DNA from: Ottelia alismoides
Lineage: Eukaryota; Streptophyta; Magnoliopsida; Alismatales; Hydrocharitaceae
Direction: 5' to 3'
Assembly (NCBI GenBank): GCA_037367405.1
Contig: JAZKJV010010133.1
Location: 124,001 to 188,000, forward strand
DNA length: 64,000 bases
Below are positions 35,229 to 47,039 of the stretch, one piece after another. A program made the position numbers and the translations under genes. The notes beneath the pieces are model-generated. The model made no database searches. It was not told the origin of the DNA and saw nothing but the letters and a program-made list of their open reading frames with translations. Numbering within the stretch: the stretch's first letter is position 1; every line of letters starts with the position of its first letter.

Positions 35229-38200
35229 TGATGAACTTGCCCCCTCACGATTAATTGTGTCATCGGTTGTTGCAACTATGGAGTGTAGAGCGTTGATCAA
35301 ACAAAAATAATAGAAGAGAGAGAAGAAAATATAGATGAATAAGAAGGGTAATTTTTCTCTCTCTAATTTCACTTGATATTAACTAGGTAAGTGTCCCTAG
35401 GTCAAACACAAGGAGGTAGGAAGTATACATAGATTTAGAGATTCGCTTTATGATTAATTTTCTTCTTTGAAAACCCTTTTTGTGGTTTTTAGTTTTAATG
35501 TTTTTTATTTTTGCAAATTTTTATTTTGAAATTTTTATTTGGTTTTCAAAGGTGATCAATTTGTAAAAATGTGATACAATATAGTAGATGGAATAGAGTG
35601 TAATATATTATTCTAATATAGTGGTTGCCGTAAAGAAAAGGGAATTGGATTTTTTATTTTAAAAAATGGAATATATTTTCAAAAATGTATACTAAATAGT
35701 AGATAAATGATATAATATGTAGTTGATACTATATAGTAAAAACGAGGACAAAAATCAAGCAACAGTCTCAAAGGAAAACACAACATATATCAAAATCAAG
35801 ACGATCTTCAAAAAATCAAATCAAAGAAAAGAGGCAATGAAAATTCTCAGAAACACCTCAAAGTCATGCTAGGGCAGTTGTGTAACTACCCTAGAAAAAT
35901 CAATAAGAATATTATGATGTCCAGATGTTTCAGAGTATACAAGGGTACAAATGTATTAAAAGAAAAAAATGTTTCTGAAAAAACTATCATTGCATTTAGG
36001 TCCCTACAGAGGGACCTAAATGCAAATTATAAGAAAGTCTGTAGGCACAAATGATTTTCTGGGCTTATTATGCAAGTTGCACACCGGTTCAGATAAAGCG
36101 ATCATGATCAGAAGGCAATGCTCGATCCCAGCTGTCAGTGGCTACCACATGTCGACAACCTTCTCTTCCTGGAGTTATTCATGTTCTTCCCCAAATTTGG
36201 TAAAGAGGTAGTGATGGCTTGCTCCGATCAAGCGGATAGGCTCCGATGGATGCATGGATAGAAAGAGTCTCCTCCCTCTTCAAGCTCCCCTACTGTGAGG
36301 ATAAGTCGAAGACGAAGAACAAATATCTGATAGGGTTCAGGTCTGAAGATAGAAAGTCTTCCAGATGTTGCAGCAATTTACGTGAAGAACACGCTTTGTT
36401 CCTGGCTTCAGATGCGCTTTGAGTATCACCGATCATTGAATCCACCTACATAGAACTTTGAGGTTAAATTCAGATTGAATCGACCTAGAATTGTTGTGTT
36501 CTTGTGCAAACATAAGCTTAAGAATGTGGAATTTCAAAAGCACATTTATCAACAGATCAAGTCAAATCAGAAGATAGTTTTGGTAGCAATCAAACTAAAG
36601 GACATTAGGTTGTCTAAGAGGATTATTATTGGTCCTAAAAAACAGATTTAAAACTCAAAATTTTGTAAAGGAAATCACCTGGGAGTTGGAGGTATATGAC
36701 CTCCAGGTCGTTGCTTGACATGCCGGTGAAGTTCTCGGAGATTCACACACTAATTATGTGATGCAAGGTGAAGGAAACACCTTGGAACTCCTCCTTGATC
36801 CTTACTCTTCCACGCAGATGCTCAAACAACCTCGTCTGTCACCCGAAGAAGGAGATACAAGCTACGGAAGTGGATCTCTCAGTCAGTTGGAACTGATGGC
36901 TGGAAAAGTTGTTTAGTGCGCCCATTTTGGCGACTTAAATAGATGAAATGAAGGGTAGTTGGATCAGTCTAAATGGATGCGAAGATGAGGGTATATCGAG
37001 CTAGGAAATCCAAGGGTTAGATGGGAATTAGGTGTTAATCAATGGCTTGTAGAAATTAACAAAGTTAGGGTCATTGTAACTGCTGAACAAATAACTTCTT
37101 GAAGAAGAAGAAGCATGTGGGACTGATAAATGTCGGCACCAAATAATTCCAGAAGTTAAAATACATTATAAATTATATTATAAATAACAAAAAAAGTTAT
37201 TTTGAAAACATGTAAGGATGAAAAATAAAAAGAATTAAATTATCTATAGTATGATATATTTTACATATATAATTAATATATATTTTAGGATATATAAATT
37301 AATGTTAATAAATATACATATAATATACTCTATAAGTAGGATTTACATTTTTAATTGATAATTTTAATATAAATAAGATACTATTTTTATAATTTATTAA
37401 TTTATATAATAATAAATAAGGGTGGTGTAAATTTTTGTAGATTTTAATATTTAATTTTACATAGATTAATAAATATAAGTATTATAATAAAATTCATTTT
37501 TATTTATTTTATAGGCTTTTTATTTATTTAAAATATTAAATAAGGATTTTTATTTTGGATTTTATTTTATAAATAAGATACAAAATCAAGAAAATAAATA
37601 AAAATTATTAAATCAATTGTACTATAAATAGTATGGCCGGAAGACTATAAATAGCCCAGAAATCCAGTTGCCAGTAGTCCAAAAATCGATATTTTGCAAG
37701 CGAACGCCTTTCTCGATGAAATCACCTTCATTAAATAGGTAATTTTAAATCTTGAACTTTAAAGGTGAGTGGACTGAAATTGACTTCGTATGCCGAAGTT
37801 ATGAGGTTCGGAAGTTGGGAAATTGATAATTTGGAAGTTTGTTTACTTGACATATTTACAGGTTGGATTTTTTTATTTTTTATACATATTTTTATAGATA
37901 CAATAGTGAAGATTTTAGTAGAAAATATGTATATAGAAAATAAATAAAATTAGGTGAAGATTGTATATATAATGTATAATATAATTAAGTGTTATATACC
38001 CGGGTAGTTATTTTTGAGTTTTCTTCCTTATCTCCCCCTACTTTATGGTTTGTCGACCAAGTCATGCTAACTAGGTCTCGCGAGTTAGGTTATATAAATA
38101 TATATTACATGTATAATTATATATTATAAATCATTCTATACAATATATTCATATTTACAATCTCCCTTTATTTCTTTTATTTTTAAAATTTTATTTATGT

Positions 38201-38338
38201 CTTTTTTATGCATAAAAATGAGTTTTGTTCATGAATGAACTTTTTTTTTTATAAAAATGAAGATTAATGCATATTTTCATATGTTAAAGGTTTTAAAACA
38301 AAATGCGATAAAAACATTAATGAATCATGGATTCATCA
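35229..38338 (-). mobile_element. Solo LTR (LTR5), 3110 bp, with exact target duplication
   Basis: It is flanked by CCTTC on both sides (35224-35228 and 38339-38343). The two plus-strand ends, TGATGAA and TTCATCA, are perfect inverted repeats. It lies between codons of the minus-strand integrase: the pol reading on its right (38339 on) and on its left (to 35228) meet in the conserved block just before DWS. The purine block is at 38025-38047. No primer-binding site or interior is present, so it is a solo LTR. This is the best-defined border set in the window. Confidence 0.88.
35992..36023. repeat. Perfect 14-bp hairpin in LTR5
   Basis: GCATTTAGGTCCCT and its exact complement AGGGACCTAAATGC enclose the loop ACAG. 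The same structure is nearly preserved in the tandem copy at 32312-32343. Confidence 0.85.
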
Positions 38339-39553
38339 CCTTCCTATCTGGTAGTACAAGTTTTTATAGAATTTTCTTGATCTTCTATTTGATAACTCGA
38401 CCAAGCCATTCGATTGTGGGTGGCAAGGATATGCAGCATGATTATCAATGTCGTATTCCTTCACAAGCTTCTTTACTTCTCTATTAATAAAACGGATACC
38501 TCCATCTAAAATCAGAATCTTAGGAATTATGTATCATAAGATAATGTCGTCCTTGAGAATTTGATGAGCAGTATGACTATCAACATATCGAGTGAGAATA
38601 GCCTCCTCCCAACGAGCCATTTAATTAATGGCAAGTAGGATGTATTCAAATCCCTGACTATTACGAAATGTGTCCATAAAGTCAATTCCACAGGCATCAA
38701 ATACAATTGAGATTTGGACGAACTTGAGTGGAATTGAATCTTTGCAATTTATGGTTCCTCCAAATTTCTGACAATCAATGGAACCAATCACATAAGATGT
38801 TTCATCCTTGAATAGTGTGAGCCACCAAAGGCTACATTGCAATACTTTCGTTGCCATTCAATATTCAGAATAGTGTCCTCCTGCTTTGAGCTTATGATAG
38901 TGCCCAAGGACACTGGTGTACTCCTGATGAATGCACCGTTGCCAAATGCAATCCACACCTTCCCTAAACATGTATGGATCTTCCCACTAGTAAAAATAAT
39001 TATCAGACAATAACTTGTCCTTCTTTATTCACGTCCAATCTTGTGGGACTTTCTTAGAGACAAGATAGTTCACAATATCGACATACTAGGGAAGAGAAGC
39101 AACACTGAGAATAGGTTCATTGGGAAATGTTTCTGTTATCAACACACTGCTCATCGGAGTTTCTGTACATTCAATTCTTGAAAGATGGTCTGCTACCACA
39201 TTCTTGACTCTAGGTTTGTCTTTTATTTCAAAATAAAATTCCTGGAGCAGAAGGATCCAAAGAAACATACATGACTTGGCACCCTTCTTTTGATGTAGGT
39301 ACCTAACAACAGAGTGATCATTATAAACAATCATTTTGGAATTGAAAAGATGTGATTGGAACTTCTCGAGGGAGAAAACCACAACCAACAACTCTTTCTA
39401 TGTTACTATAGAGTTCTTCTGAGTTTCACTTAGTGTTCTGCTGGCATAGTGTATGGCATAAGGCAATCAATCCTGTCTTTGTCCGAACACAACCCCAAGT
39501 ACGAAATCTGATGCATCCATCATGATCTCAAATGGAAGAGACCAATCAGGTGG
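38339..39553 (-). pseudogene. Gypsy (Athila-type) RT end, RNase H and integrase start
   Basis: The minus strand gives PPDWSLPFEIMMDASDF (end of reverse transcriptase) and a YASRTLSETQKN-like stretch. RNase H follows: IVYNDHSVVRYLHQKKGAKS, then LLQEF.FEIKDKPRVKNVVADHLSRIE. Integrase comes next, with a degraded HHCC region, DACGIDFMDTF (first catalytic Asp), ILDGG (second Asp), and PQSNGLVELSNR. Stops interrupt the frame several times. The sequence stops at 38339 at the CCTTC target word of LTR5 and continues at 35228. On the right it is cut abruptly by LTR6 at 39554, so gag, protease and most of RT are missing. Confidence 0.85.
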
Positions 39554-42500
39554 TGATGAGAAGGATTTGGTCGGTCTGCTAATCTAACAAATTAGAAACC
39601 AATCGTTGTGCGACCGACTCAAGATCAAAGTCAATTAACAACCAAACCCACGAATAGTTTAAAGAGAAATAAGTGATGTGAGTTCGAAATTTATTTTAAC
39701 TCTACAAAATATTTGTATAAGGCAAGTATGTAGAGCACTGAACCAATGAGAGCGGAGGGGAATAGACAAAAAATGAATAATATACTTAGGTTTTCTATCT
39801 TTATGTTTTTCAAATGTTTTTGTGATTTTTAATTTATTTTATATTTTTATGGGATTTTCTTTTTGCACATATTTTTGATTGATTTTGAATTTGAAAATAT
39901 AAATAATATATATAGATACCAAATATATGTAATATAGATATAGATATATAATATAGAGATAAATAAAAGGAACTTGACTTTTTAAAAGTTTAAAATATCA
40001 AATAAAGTCAAAATGTCCAAACGAAAATATTTTCATGTTTTTTATATTTTTATTTTTTGGTGATTTTTTGGTGATTTTTTGGTTAATTTTAAGAATTTTA
40101 ATGGATTTTTAACTAAAGAAATATACAAAATAGTGCAAAACTGAAATTCAAAAGATTGATAAGGACCTAAAAAATATCTATCAAGTAAAATTGAGCCTTT
40201 AATCAATTTTCTTGTAAATTAGATACTTTAATAAAATTCGAAGCATTAAAGCATAATTTTTAGATTTTTACATAACTTTATTTAATTTTTATAAGATTTT
40301 CAGTGTTTTACAATTTTTAAGGTTTTGGTTTTGTATTTTTAGTAATTTTGGGGTATGTGTTAAATAACTATAAGATATAGCTAACATATTTTTTGGGAAT
40401 TTTTGTAGGGGATTTTGAATTTTTTTAATTCTTCTAAGTCAAAACAAGAAAATATGGTATGTTTTTGTATTTTTCAAAAAAATAGAAAAACAACTATAAT
40501 GCTCAAGAAAAATATGTGTGTTAAAGACGGGTTCCATGCACTTAAGGTAGTTTTCCTACGATTTTTAGACTGAAAATGGTATTGAGAACTCACAGAATAC
40601 ATGAAATAACATATATCAGGAAATAAAGGACCTAATTGCAATTTCTAAGAAGTTTACATGCATTTATTAATAATAGAAACAAGTCCAAGGGCTATACATG
40701 TAAAATGCCCAAATATGTTCAATTTAATACACACTAGCGGGGGTATTTTTTCAAATATAATAGCTTCTGGAATTTAGAATGCAATTAGTCCTAAAATATT
40801 ACACTTAATTCACTAAATAAGGGACCAAAACCAAATAAGTAAATTTGGAGGGGCTTCCTTGCAAAATGTCAGGCACCTTACGTGTTGGGACATGTGAGGT
40901 GACCTGGCGAAGGACTGAAGTGTAAATCAAACAAGGTTCGGAGTTCTTGATGCAATTATTATAGATATTTTTACATTATAGATGAAAGATTAAATATTAC
41001 GACTTTAATACAAAAATGTTGAGGGTTTAGTGCACAAAATAACAACAAAAATCTTGCCTTACATGACTTATTTGTAAAATAAAAATAAAGTAGGGCTAAG
41101 GGTGCAATTTTACCTTTAATATCCATGGTGCCTTGGAAGGCTAAATGGAGCTGAGATCTCTGATCAGATGTTTGCAATGAAGGCCTATAAGGACATATCA
41201 GATCAGATCTGAAACAAGATCCACAACTATTATTTGGGGCTTTTTCGATGGCAACGATCCAATCTGGAGATGGAGTTCTTGATTGGATGATGCAGATGCC
41301 TCCTAGAAGAACTAGGATGAAGGTTTTCTCCAACGAGATTCGGTTGAGAAAATCTCAGTTGTTTCTCGCCTATCTCAGCTTCGGAGTGATGCTTTATCTT
41401 CCCGTGATGCTCCTTTTTTGTCTTGATAGATCAACTGCGGTCAGGGATGGCTAGAAGTCAGGCCAGAGATTAGAAGAGGCACAACTCTAGGTGGACCTCA
41501 AACTCACTTCCCTCTCTCCCAAGTGCACTCCCAATACCTGCAATGCAATCTACGCTCAGAGACAATGCTTCGATGAGCTTATTAATGCAGAAAAGATAAA
41601 AAATGGTGTGCGGATGAAGTCCTCCAGCGAGGGTTGTCGGAGTGGAGCTAAATCTCCTGATATAAGGTGATCTAGAGGGGATCAGGTGTGATAGGAGATG
41701 GAGGTGTACATGTAGACGATTGGAACACCTCCGATCTTGCAAATTGGAGGAAGATGATGGAAACTCTGATTTAACTGAATGAAAGAATCAAACATAAAAT
41801 TAAATGTTAAAATCTAAGTGGATTAGACCTACGACTACCTAAAGTGAAAGGAATGTAGATAACCAGCCTCGATCTGTTGCTGGTGGTGGAGGAGACAAAA
41901 CTATGCCTACGAAGATTCGATGAGTGGTTGGATCATGACTTCAACTCCCAATTCATGCTCTAGATCAGAGACGCACTCCTCTGTCATCGGAGTTCTGTCT
42001 CTGTCACTCAATCTCGAGGAATCAAGGGCTCAAATTGGATCGAAACTCGTAGAGAAGGTTCAAGATGTATATATAGGCAACAAACTTCAGCGGAGTTTTG
42101 AATTTTAATAATGCATAGATTAAGGAGAGATGAGTCGATCTAATGAGTTGGCGATGAAGTGGGTGGTTAGGGTTAGAAATTTGGAGAAGAGACCGGGGAG
42201 CATTAGCGATAAGAGCATATGAGAATTTGTGAGAAAGAGTGCCCGTAAGCTGGTTAGGCAGAAATCACTAGTTGAATAGGCAGACGTGGGCCGACCAATC
42301 AGGGTACATGCAGGAAAAGACGAAATAGGGAAAATAACAAAAATAAATGAAAAAAAGGTTAAATAAATTAGGTAAAAATAAAAAATGAATTTAAATAATT
42401 AAATAATGTAAAGATTAAATGTCAAGTATTAAATACAATTAATTTAGGTGATTTCTAATTAATTAAATAACATATATAAAAGTGTGAAAATAAATAAAGT

Positions 42501-43539
42501 GTATTTTATACAAGTATATATACCTATATGCATACGTCCATGACTTTTAATTCATTATTTTGATAAATATACTTGCAATTTAATAATTATTAATTTACAA
42601 TAATTTACAAGGAAATAATGATATTTTAGTTAGATTTTTAGGAATTAATTTATTAGGCTAATAATTAGGTATACTTATAGTATATACATGGTGGTACATA
42701 TACAATAGTTACACGATTTTATTTTGTTGATTTTTGATTTTGTGATTTTTATTTGTAGTTTATACGAGTCTAATATAATATTTACAATTAATTAAAGTAC
42801 AATATATATATAAATATATACAAGAAAATAAATAAATAAATAATGTACATACTGTACATAGGTATAATATACAATAACACCCCAAATAGACACATTTCAC
42901 ACCTTAACTCTAATTTTTATCAAATCACCTCCACTTTGAAGATTATTTGATTTAGAGTATAATGAAAGTGAGTTTGATGAATTTTAATTTTTATTGGAGA
43001 AGATATTGATTTATAAGTTGAGCTTGTGCCTTTTTCAGAGTGTTGTAATTTACAAAATATACATTGATTATTCTTACAATTATTTTTTTTATTTACGAAA
43101 GATTTTTATGCACAAATTCATGAAGAAAGTAATTGAGTTTGACTTGAATTTGGGTATGAATAAATTAATGAAAAGAATGTGAATTATAAACAGTAGTATA
43201 CATATGATGAATATATACAAGTGATGGTTGATTTTATGAAATTTTCGGTATTTAACCTTATCTCCCCCTACTTTATTCCTTGTCAATCAGGTCAAGTCTT
43301 GACATTCTCTCTGGGTCAGAGTCAGCCTGTATCTACTACATATATACAGTCTTTGATTTTATTTATTTTTCCTTTATTTTCTTTCTTTTTTTATTTTAGG
43401 TTAAAAAAGTGATAAATATACAATATTTAAACAAGAAATAGGGTTAGTAAAAGAATATATTTATTGATATTTACAAGATTTTTATAAGGGATTTTAAGAA
43501 AAAATAAATGAATAAAGATGATGAAATGCAGATTCATCA
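39554..43539 (-). mobile_element. Long LTR (LTR6) between oppositely oriented pol fragments
   Basis: On its own strand it begins TGATGAATCTGCATTTCATC at 43539 and ends ...CTTCTCATCA at 39554. It carries the purine block (43255-43280), a GC-rich island (41100-42300), ACGTG/CATGTG words (about 40880) and the end block (39640-39720). It is a full-length family member of about 4.0 kb. The flanks differ: minus-strand RT with GGTGG on the left, plus-strand RNase H with CTAAG on the right. It is therefore not a simple solo LTR; a recombination product or a deleted 5' LTR fits better. Confidence 0.68.
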
Positions 43540-45110
43540 CTAAGTTGACAATCTATACTGATCACACAACCATAAGATATTTAATGGAAAAGAAGGACGT
43601 GAAGGCACATCTTCTTAGGTTGATCTTGTTATTCCAGGAGTTTGATTTGGAGATTAATAATAAACCTAGTGTTAAGAATGTTGTGGCTGATCATTTACCC
43701 TTTTGGAGTTAAAGGATTCCCCTAAAAGAGAGCCGATAAGAGAAACCTTTCTAAGCAAGTCGATTTGTTTCATCTATTCAATCTTGTGGTATGCTAACAT
43801 GGTGAACTATCTTGTCTCCTAGTAGTTTCCCCGTGGTCGACTAGGAATAGTATTGACCGACTAAAGTCTAATTCAAGGATATACCACTGGGAGGATCTAT
43901 TGCTTTTCTTTGAAGGACTGGATTGTGTTTGTAGAAGGTGTCTTCCTTAGGAGGAATACCAGAGTGTCCTCGCGTATTGTCATTCATTAGAAGATGGAGG
44001 ATACCATTCAAGAAAAAAAGTCGCTCAATAGGGACTTCAATGTGGATTATACTAGCCGACCTTGTTTTGGGATGCTACTGATTTTGTACGTTTGTGCCTG
44101 ATTTGTCAATGGATGTGAGGGACAATTGGCTATAGAGATGAGATGCCCATGCAACCAGTAATTTTCTGTGATGTTTTTGATGCACGAGGCATAGATTTTA
44201 TGGTTCCCTTTCCCAATAGCCATGGATTTGAGTACATTTTGTTGGCGATAGATTATATCTCAAGGTGGGTGGAGGTTATCCCAATCTAATCCATAGACAA
44301 CAAGTCTGTCTGTAAGTTTATAAAGGATCATATCATTGCTAGGTTCGAGATTCCTAAGGCTTTGATTTCAGATGGGGGTAGCGACTTTGTGAATAGAGAG
44401 ATGAAATATATAGATAAGGACTACAAGTTTGAGCATAGAGTGACTAGTCCTTACCGCCCATTGTCTAGTGGTATGGCAGAGGTTTCAAATAGAGAGGTGG
44501 AGTATTTTATAGAAGCTAGCTCGTCTTGATAAGAAGAATTTGTCCTGGGTTTTGGACCAAGTTCTGTGGGCCAATAGGGCTTCCTACAAGACTCCACTAG
44601 GTACTTCACCTTTTAAGATTATTTATGGCAAGCCATGCCATTTTCCCGTTGAATTACTTCACAAGCATGAGTAGGAGATTAAGCAAGTTAACTAGAGTTG
44701 TCACCTAGGGATTTATGTCGTGACTTGAAGCTAAACAAGTTTGTGGAAATTCAGAACAAGGCGTATGAAAATAGTTGATCTATAAGGACAAAGTAAAGAA
44801 GTGGCGTGACTTGATTATTAGATGCAAGAACTTTGTTCCGAGACAAAAGGTATGGTTATTTAACACTATGTTGAATATTTTCCATGGGATGCTAAAGTCA
44901 AATTGGACGGGTTCCTATATAGTAAAGGAAGTGCACAATAATGGTAGTGTAGAAATAGCTGATCTCAAAGATGGTGCATGTTCTTTAATAGTCAATGAAT
45001 AAATGTTAGAGCATTTTGTTGAATCTAAAGAACGATTGGTCCAAGTTGAGATGATTGACTTCATGCTGAGTAAATACCTTGCAATCACTTCAGATACTCT
45101 GCATGAAGCC
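43540..45110 (+). pseudogene. Athila-type RNase H-integrase remnant, unit 1
   Basis: RNase H is clear: KLTIYTDHTTIRYLMEKKD, then LLFQEFDLEI and KNVVADHLP. Integrase follows with stops and frame changes. ANMVNYLV matches the linker, a degraded zinc finger follows, and the catalytic core has landmarks around GPFP-like and ISDGG-like positions. ANRASYKTPLGTSPF, then YGKPCHFPVELL, match the post-core block, and NIFHGMLKSNWTGSY matches the C-terminal GPF/Y-like region. The front is cut at 43540 by LTR6, so RT is missing. The order and motifs put it in the Athila lineage. Confidence 0.85.
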
Positions 45111-47039
45111 GCATCTTGAAGATTCAGATTAGACATATTCAACACCTAGTAGATTCGGATTTTTCTTCCCCTACTTTTACTGACACTTGATTTATTCTTT
45201 TAGGTTCTCTTTAGCCATCTTCTCGGTCCTCCTGTCCTTTTTCTCTTCTTCATGCTTATGCTATTTTTAGCCGAAGTATAGGGGGAGCGAGCAATTATTC
45301 TCCTAGTTGTTCTATTTCTATTCTTTTATATCCAGTCTCTTTGTACTTTAGTCTTACACTTAGGCTATTTTAGCTCAAGTAAAGGGTAGTTGTCTCGGAT
45401 TTCATTTCCTTGTATTTTTTTTCTCTTTATTGCTAAGTACGAGCTATGTTTTCATTTCACTTTGTGGCATGAGGACATGTCACAATCTAAGTATAGGGGA
45501 GTGCGTGTATATATTGCATATATACTTTATTCATAGCTCATAATTTCACATATTTTATAATATTATTGTGTGCTATGGGTAGAGGGATCTGAAAATATTT
45601 TTAAAATTGATTTGTAAAAGGTTTGAAAATTATTTATATTTATTTGACATGTTTTGTATAAATGTTTTACAAATTATTATTATTTTTGAAATATGTACAA
45701 CTTATTTTGACACCATAACACATTATTATGTATATATATAATTATAAATTATTTACAAACAAGTTAAAATTCAAACAAAAATACTACTAATAAATGGTTT
45801 TGTTCCTGACACTTTCACTTGCACACATTACTTATGTAGTTTATGGTAATTGGTTTAAATTGACACTTGACTCAGAGTTTAACCTTTCTTGGTCATTAGG
45901 TTCTATGACTTAAATACTTGAACTGCCTAGGTTGGAAGATATGCATGATATATTGCATGTTTAATCTCTACTTTCCAAAGAATATGACCTATACTTCACA
46001 TGCACGATTACATGAACAATGTGATGAGTTTTGGTTTCTCCCAAGGAACTAGGGTGAGAGGTTTGAGTTGGGACCTAATTTTATGGTGCTCGACGATAGG
46101 ATAAAATTAATGAAGGCTGCACGAAACCTGAGTGTCAACACCTTAGGCAATATGAGAACATGGTTCTTGTAATATCTTGAAATTAACCTAAGTGTTAGCA
46201 TGCATAAAACCATTAAAATTGTTGATAAGTGTGCAACGACATTAGTAAAAGCAGTGGAGCTAGACAAATAGAATATAAAAGAAAAAATAATAGCTCTTAC
46301 ACGACAAAGTCAAATTCAAAGAGCTTCCACCTGAGGTAAGAGCTCCCAACCTTTTAAGTGTCGACTTGGACAAAGATCTTAGGATATTATGAGTCGGGCT
46401 AGTACCGAAAAAGTGTTATGCATCAAATATCGATACAAGTCTGGGTGTCAAAGGTATCATAGAGACTCATAAGAGACATACCAATGCATTCCCAGGAGAA
46501 CAAATACATATGAATCAGAATTCTTTTGATGGACACATTGATTAACACTAAAAATATATGTGTGTGCAATAGGGCACTCAAGAGATTCCATATTCCAATG
46601 AGATGAGAAAGGGAATGACACAAAACTATATCTTCTATAACTTGCATTTCCATCTACAGTTTTAAGTTAGACAACTGAAGAGACGACGGATTGAAGCACG
46701 ATTACATTTATTCCCTAGTATTGAGGGTTGGGTTCTAAGGAAGATCTTTCAAACTTGAACTGTGGGCGAAGACTTGACTCTACACATGTTTATGTAGTCC
46801 ACACTTAAAGCCATACCTCTTATACACATACACACACATAAAGAGATTCTGAACATTAGGGAAGTTGTCTTCCTCTTGACCAAGACTTGGTTCAGATTTG
46901 GAGTTGAAAGTCATAGTTAAAAATCATGTCATAAATGATAAGTCTTGTCTTTCTTAAGAACCTTTAGTGGTTCGACTATTTATGAATTCTTTATTTTGTC
47001 GAGGATGAGTAAAGTTCAAGTATAGGGGTTATAAATCCC
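45111..47039 (+). other. Post-pol region and polypurine tract, unit 1
   Basis: This ~1.9 kb stretch has no long open frame and no envelope-like protein. It carries repeated purine words, GAAGTATAGGGGGAG (45273), CAAGTAAAGGGTAG (45376) and CTAAGTATAGGGGAG (45488), and finally the likely true tract AAGTATAGGGGTT (47019-47030), ten bases before the LTR. A low-complexity ACAAA/TTTT run lies at 45590-45780. Confidence 0.6.

Larger units (their letters stand above)
27119..38050. repeat. Tandem duplication of integrase end plus LTR (~3.7 kb unit)
   Basis: The first unit is 27119-27521 plus 31084-34386 (split by LTR4) and the second is 34387 to about 38050. Both run from ATCGAGGATTAT in the post-pol region, through the integrase end, into the LTR as far as the purine block. 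The copies differ at many sites, so the event is old. The junction at 34386 joins LTR to post-pol sequence with a short overlap around TGATCGAG/TTTGTCGA. Confidence 0.75.

Noticed and set aside
16169..43544. CTAAG at 16169 and at 43540 as a target duplication for the whole minus-strand composite
   Set aside because: The plus-strand RT that should then lie left of 16169 is absent, LTR3 does not begin with TG at that point, and a five-base match is likely by chance.
45111..47039. Envelope-like gene expected after pol in Athila elements
   Set aside because: No long open frame, signal peptide or membrane segment is present in either tandem copy or in the minus-strand composite.
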